A stretch of DNA of 64,000 bases from Cerioporus squamosus (Eukaryota; Basidiomycota; Agaricomycetes; Polyporales; Polyporaceae), in the NCBI GenBank assembly GCA_022592435.1, contig JABYQS010000097.1:1-64000 (forward strand), given 5' to 3'. The translations under genes were made by a program, and so were the position numbers. A model generated the notes under the pieces. That model worked only from the letters and a program-made list of their open reading frames with translations. It was not told the origin of the DNA and did no database searches. Shown here in pieces: positions 60,722-64,000 of the stretch. Each line of letters starts with the position of its first letter. Positions within the stretch are counted from its first letter, which is position 1.

Positions 60722-61340
60722 TACCTTGTCCCACGTCCGATTCGCCATCCTCGCGAACCCCGGTGTAGCAAGCACTCTGACAGCTTCTGCCGCAGTGACA
60801 TTCTTGCGTCGTGTGCTCTCGGACTTCAGGATGGGGTTGAACCGCATGAGGAACGGCATCGCTGACGCGTCCGTAACAGCTGACTTTCCAATAGCGAAGT
60901 GATCGGCAGGAATCATACGTCGAAGTCCATCGATGAAAACGGCTCGGAGCCCTTCAACGGACGTGTACAGACCGATTTCAGAGCGAGAGATGCGGAAAGG
61001 AACTCCGTGTCGGTGTACTGCATACTGAGGAACGAGATCTGAAGTCCGCATGCCATCAGTACTCATGCCTTCGGAGCATGGCGAACACGGGTTGTACAGA
61101 CCTTGCTGACGCTGACGTTGACCGTCTGCTCATACCATTCTGGCTTTTCGTAGCTGAGATTGAACAGATGATGTCGTCAGTCGCGCCTGATTCCTCGAGA
61201 GCGAGGCGCATCCTGTGCGGGAAGGGCGAGTCCTAAATGGGTAGAATGTCAGCGATGTCCGAACGGACAGAGCTGGAAAAGAGCGTTGCGAACACGTACT
61301 ATCGTCGCGTAGAGGGTGTTTCGCTTGGTATCTGGGGTAG
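60722..61340 (-). pseudogene. GST pseudogene 7
   Basis: Degenerate inverted sister of the pseudogene at 45188-45850. Exon 1 remnant reads NTLYATI-like, and exon 2 reads DSPFPHRMRLALEES before losing frame. The next exon lacks the same segment between the splice acceptor and the QYTDTE-like stretch. A later part still reads LRRMIPADHFAIGKSAVTDA and FARMANRTWDK, but frames do not join. Shared lesions with pseudogene 3 show that the duplication came after inactivation. Confidence 0.75.
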
Positions 61341-62700
61341 AAGTCTAAAATCGTACTGAACTGCCTGCCGCTACCGCCTGCTCTCCACGACTGCAACTCC
61401 TTTCTGACAGGGCACACATTTGGAAGCCTCCGAGCGTAGCTGGCGTATGTCCTCCGGCAGAAGCATCTCAGCATGAGGATTCGGGAGGACGCGTCCGTCC
61501 CAGAGCGTCGGTGTGTCTGTGATTTGTCTAGGTTTCTGCAATCTGAACCTGTTGCTGCATATTAGTGACGATCGAACCTGGCAAATACGCGACCACTGTG
61601 CGCAGTTCAGCATGTGACATCCGTGCGGCATGATGGCTGGGATGGTCAGTCAGGGTCCTCGAGTAGTTCTTAGATCCAGGTCAAGAGCGGGAAGCGATAC
61701 CGTGTCCTGTGTGTCGACATGCAGAGGTTGAAATCCTCAGACGTCGGGGCTGCGAGTGACGTCGGTGTCTGGTCGTAGCGCGAGCACTGGTCAGCAAATA
61801 CCGCTCCATGGTAAACATCATAGAGCATGCTTGCCTTGTGGGTATGGCAACGAGCTGTCCGATACATCTCGTGGGACACTCGATGACGATTCATCTCGCG
61901 AGGCGAGAATGGTCGCACGGAGACTTGTGACACCCGTCCTGAGGATACATGGAGGATTTGATGTACGAGCATCTCGACTGCACAAGCTGTATGTCACGGT
62001 TACCAGTAAGTACGGTACTACTTACAGCGTCGGTGACCGGAATTTTATAGGGAAGAACCTATGGACAGACTTCGGGTCAGAAGATGGCGAAAGCAAATTT
62101 CTGAACGAGATTTAGGCCTTGAGGGTGCACCTTGAACAAAGGTTGTATGTAGTCACCGTCAGGTACTTACTCGGTGACTCAAGCGCCGATGCGACCACAG
62201 AACGATGGCGCTAGAGTGTGCTCCGGATTCATCCGATACTTACTTGTGACTTCTACCTTGCCAACTTTCCTGGACTTTCTGCCACATCAAGCCTTCAAAT
62301 TAACCACCTCTTGCACCACCGTAGCCCAACCGTAGCCCTAGCACTCAATTTTCATGCCCTCTTGTTGATGCTGAAGCACTGCACCGATTGGTCAGACAGT
62401 CAGACAGACTCACTCCAAGACATCTTTCATCAGATTCAGACCTATGTTTCTAGGGGTGATGCTGACTCCTCAGCGGTCCGGATACTTACATCAAGCACGT
62501 ATCCCCAATGATGTGTGCCCGCGCCATGTCTGTTGCCGCCTCCCGATGATCTGAGATATTGCGCTGGTCGTTCTTGAGCTGTGGGCGCGCGTAAGGCCGC
62601 TTCCCAAGGTCAACCGTTCCTCGAAGTGCGCTCATCCCTCCACCTCCACTCCTCTCTCTCCGTGTCTAAAGTATTGCATATAGACCCGCACTTGACAACA
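61341..62700. other. Intergenic region, no gene recognised
   Basis: About 1.36 kb with short frames only. The 61756-62115 (+) frame has no motif. The last 60 bp include TATTGCATATAGA (about 62672-62684), a possible TATA-like element for the FAD oxidase. Confidence 0.35.
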
Positions 62701-64000
62701 ATGGAGCGTCTTCAGATCGAAGGCACCATCCTCAGCCCATCCTCTGGTGATGCATACGCCAATGCGTTGAAACGGAACTCAGACTTGTCGACACTTCGTG
62801 CTGCGTATGTCGTGCAACCCGCAGCTATCGGCGACATACCACCGGTCCTCGCGTACGCTGTTGCCCAGAGCCCGCCCCTCGAGGTTGCCGTCAAGGGCGG
62901 CGGTGCTCACTCCTCGACCTGGGCCAGCTCCGAAGGCGGCGTCGTTATCGATCTCAGCAAGCTCAACAAGGTCACGCTCGCCGAGGACAAGCAGTCTATC
63001 TCGGTGCAAGGTGGTGCGCTCTGGGAAGACGTCTACAAGGTCACCTCTGAGGTCCACGTCGACGTTGTCGGTGCACCTCTCTGGTTCGTCGGCGTGGGCG
63101 GTTTCACGCTTGGAGGCGGTTATGGTCCGCTGAGCGGGGAGCACGGCCTGGCAATCGATAACTTGCTATCGGCAACTGTCGTCCTGGCCGACGGACGTGT
63201 TGTGAAGACGAGCGCGGATGAAGAGCCAGACTTATTCTGGGCGATCCGAGGTACGCATGCCTGCGTTTTAGCGGGAAGTTCACTGCCCAGATCGCCCTGA
63301 CGCTCAATTTGTTCCAGGCGGTGGTGGACAGTTCGGCATCGTCGTCGAGTTCGTCTTCAAGGTGCACCCGCACGCAGGTCCCTTCACTGGCGGTCTGCTG
63401 GTATACCCCATAGTGGACAAGGCGGACCTCAGCAAGCTGCTCGATGTGATCACCGTGCGTGCACCTGTACATTTCTGCCGACGCCCTGCTGACAGTGTGA
63501 GATTCACACAGGAATGGAAGAAGACACAGACCTCCGCGGAGCGTTTCACCATGCATTTCTCGCGGCCTCCGCCTGACTTCAACGTGAGTCTCTACGCGTG
63601 CTTCGTTCACCGTCTCCGTCTCACAATCCCGTCTGATCTCCCTTCCTACATAGCCCAGCGTCGTCATCTTCCCTTCGACCCTGCACGACGCCGACGGCGC
63701 ACGCGCCCAACGCTCCTTCGCACCCTTCATCGAACTCCCTCAATCCACCGGGCGCGCGCAGCTCCCCTTCAAGACCGTTCCAGACTTCCTGACCGTGTCG
63801 CACGCTGCAGACAGAGCGCTCGAGCACGCCCCGCGCCGGCTCGTCATCCGGGGCACGATGTTCTCGGACTTCTTCCCCGAGCTCCTGGGCGCCGTGTGGG
63901 ATAAGTGGCTCGAGTTCACGGAGGGCAACGCGGACGTGCGCGCGTCTGCTGTGCTGTGGGACTTGACTGTCCCGGACAAGATCACGGATGTTAAGCCTGG
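62701..64000 (+). CDS. FAD-linked oxidoreductase, PCMH/berberine-bridge type (3' end outside window)
   Basis: Flavoenzyme of the FAD-binding PCMH superfamily, akin to 6-hydroxynicotine oxidase and BBE-like enzymes that oxidise alkaloids, sugars or fungal metabolites. Exons are 62701-63250, 63318-63454, 63512-63583 and 63654 to beyond 64000, with introns of 57-70 nt. The FAD domain shows PLEVAVKGGGAHSSTWA, GGVVIDLSKLNKV and SVQGGALWEDVYK, then VGVGGFTLGGGYGPLSGEHG and DNLLSATVVLADGRVV, with DLFWAIRGGGGQFGIVVEF across the first intron. There is no signal peptide, so it may be intracellular. His of a GGGH-type motif is preceded by Ala here (GGGAHS), as in many fungal members. The substrate is unknown. 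Its place beside the GST cluster hints at metabolite handling. Confidence 0.85.

Larger units (their letters stand above)
59144..61340 (-). repeat. Right arm of inverted segmental duplication (GST + pseudo-GST)
   Basis: Mirror of 45188-47316. Gene order, pseudogene deletion, intergenic sequence and TATA context all correspond. The arms are separated by about 11.8 kb containing BRR2, the DNA glycosylase and GST member 5. Confidence 0.75.

Noticed and set aside
61756..62115. 120-codon plus-strand frame upstream of the FAD oxidase
   Set aside because: No motif or signal peptide, and it lies in intergenic sequence with stops in neighbouring frames.

Overview
This is nuclear DNA from a filamentous basidiomycete, most likely an agaricomycete of the wood-decay type. 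The genes are cut by many 49-115 nt GT-AG introns. Coding sequence is GC-rich. The proteins include a basidiomycete-style Zn2Cys6 factor, a Yippee-like protein with an acidic tail, an expanded GST cluster and a berberine-bridge-like oxidase. I saw no convincing tRNA, rRNA, CRISPR or bacterial feature.

Layout. 0-9 kb is gene-poor. It holds the 3' part of a Pro/Ala/Ser-rich secreted protein gene, an orphan GST last exon, and a split EH-domain-type gene. 8.8-10.9 kb carries a divergent pair, VPS29 (retromer) and MDM35 (mitochondrial lipid transfer). 11-15 kb is nearly empty apart from a coding relic. 15-25 kb has a Zn2Cys6 regulator, a roadblock dynein light chain, a Yippee-like protein with a 610-bp MULE-like MITE upstream, and allantoinase. 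25.6-38.8 kb has a small secreted protein, condensin subunit YCG1/CAP-G divergent from a large disordered RING-H2 protein, and an F-box protein. A second, inverted copy of the secreted Pro/Ala/Ser gene lies at 39.4-40.5 kb. 41.8-61.3 kb is a GST cluster of five genes and two pseudogenes. It is interrupted by two housekeeping genes, the spliceosomal helicase BRR2 and a TDG/MUG-type DNA glycosylase. An FAD-linked oxidase runs off the right end.

Structure. The GST cluster contains an imperfect inverted duplication. The block pseudo-GST + GST at 45.2-47.3 kb (+) recurs at 61.3-59.1 kb (-), with homologous intergenic DNA and promoters between the two genes. The secreted Pro/Ala/Ser gene is also present as an inverted pair about 39 kb apart.

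Sequence quality. At least eight conserved genes, including VPS29 and BRR2, show frameshifts that look like one missing base in or next to a short homopolymer. I read these as uncorrected long-read assembly errors rather than pseudogenes. Gene models below are given across them.

Joint roles: the GSTs and the FAD oxidase suggest a detoxification or secondary-metabolite-handling neighbourhood. The remaining genes are housekeeping functions with no obvious functional link.
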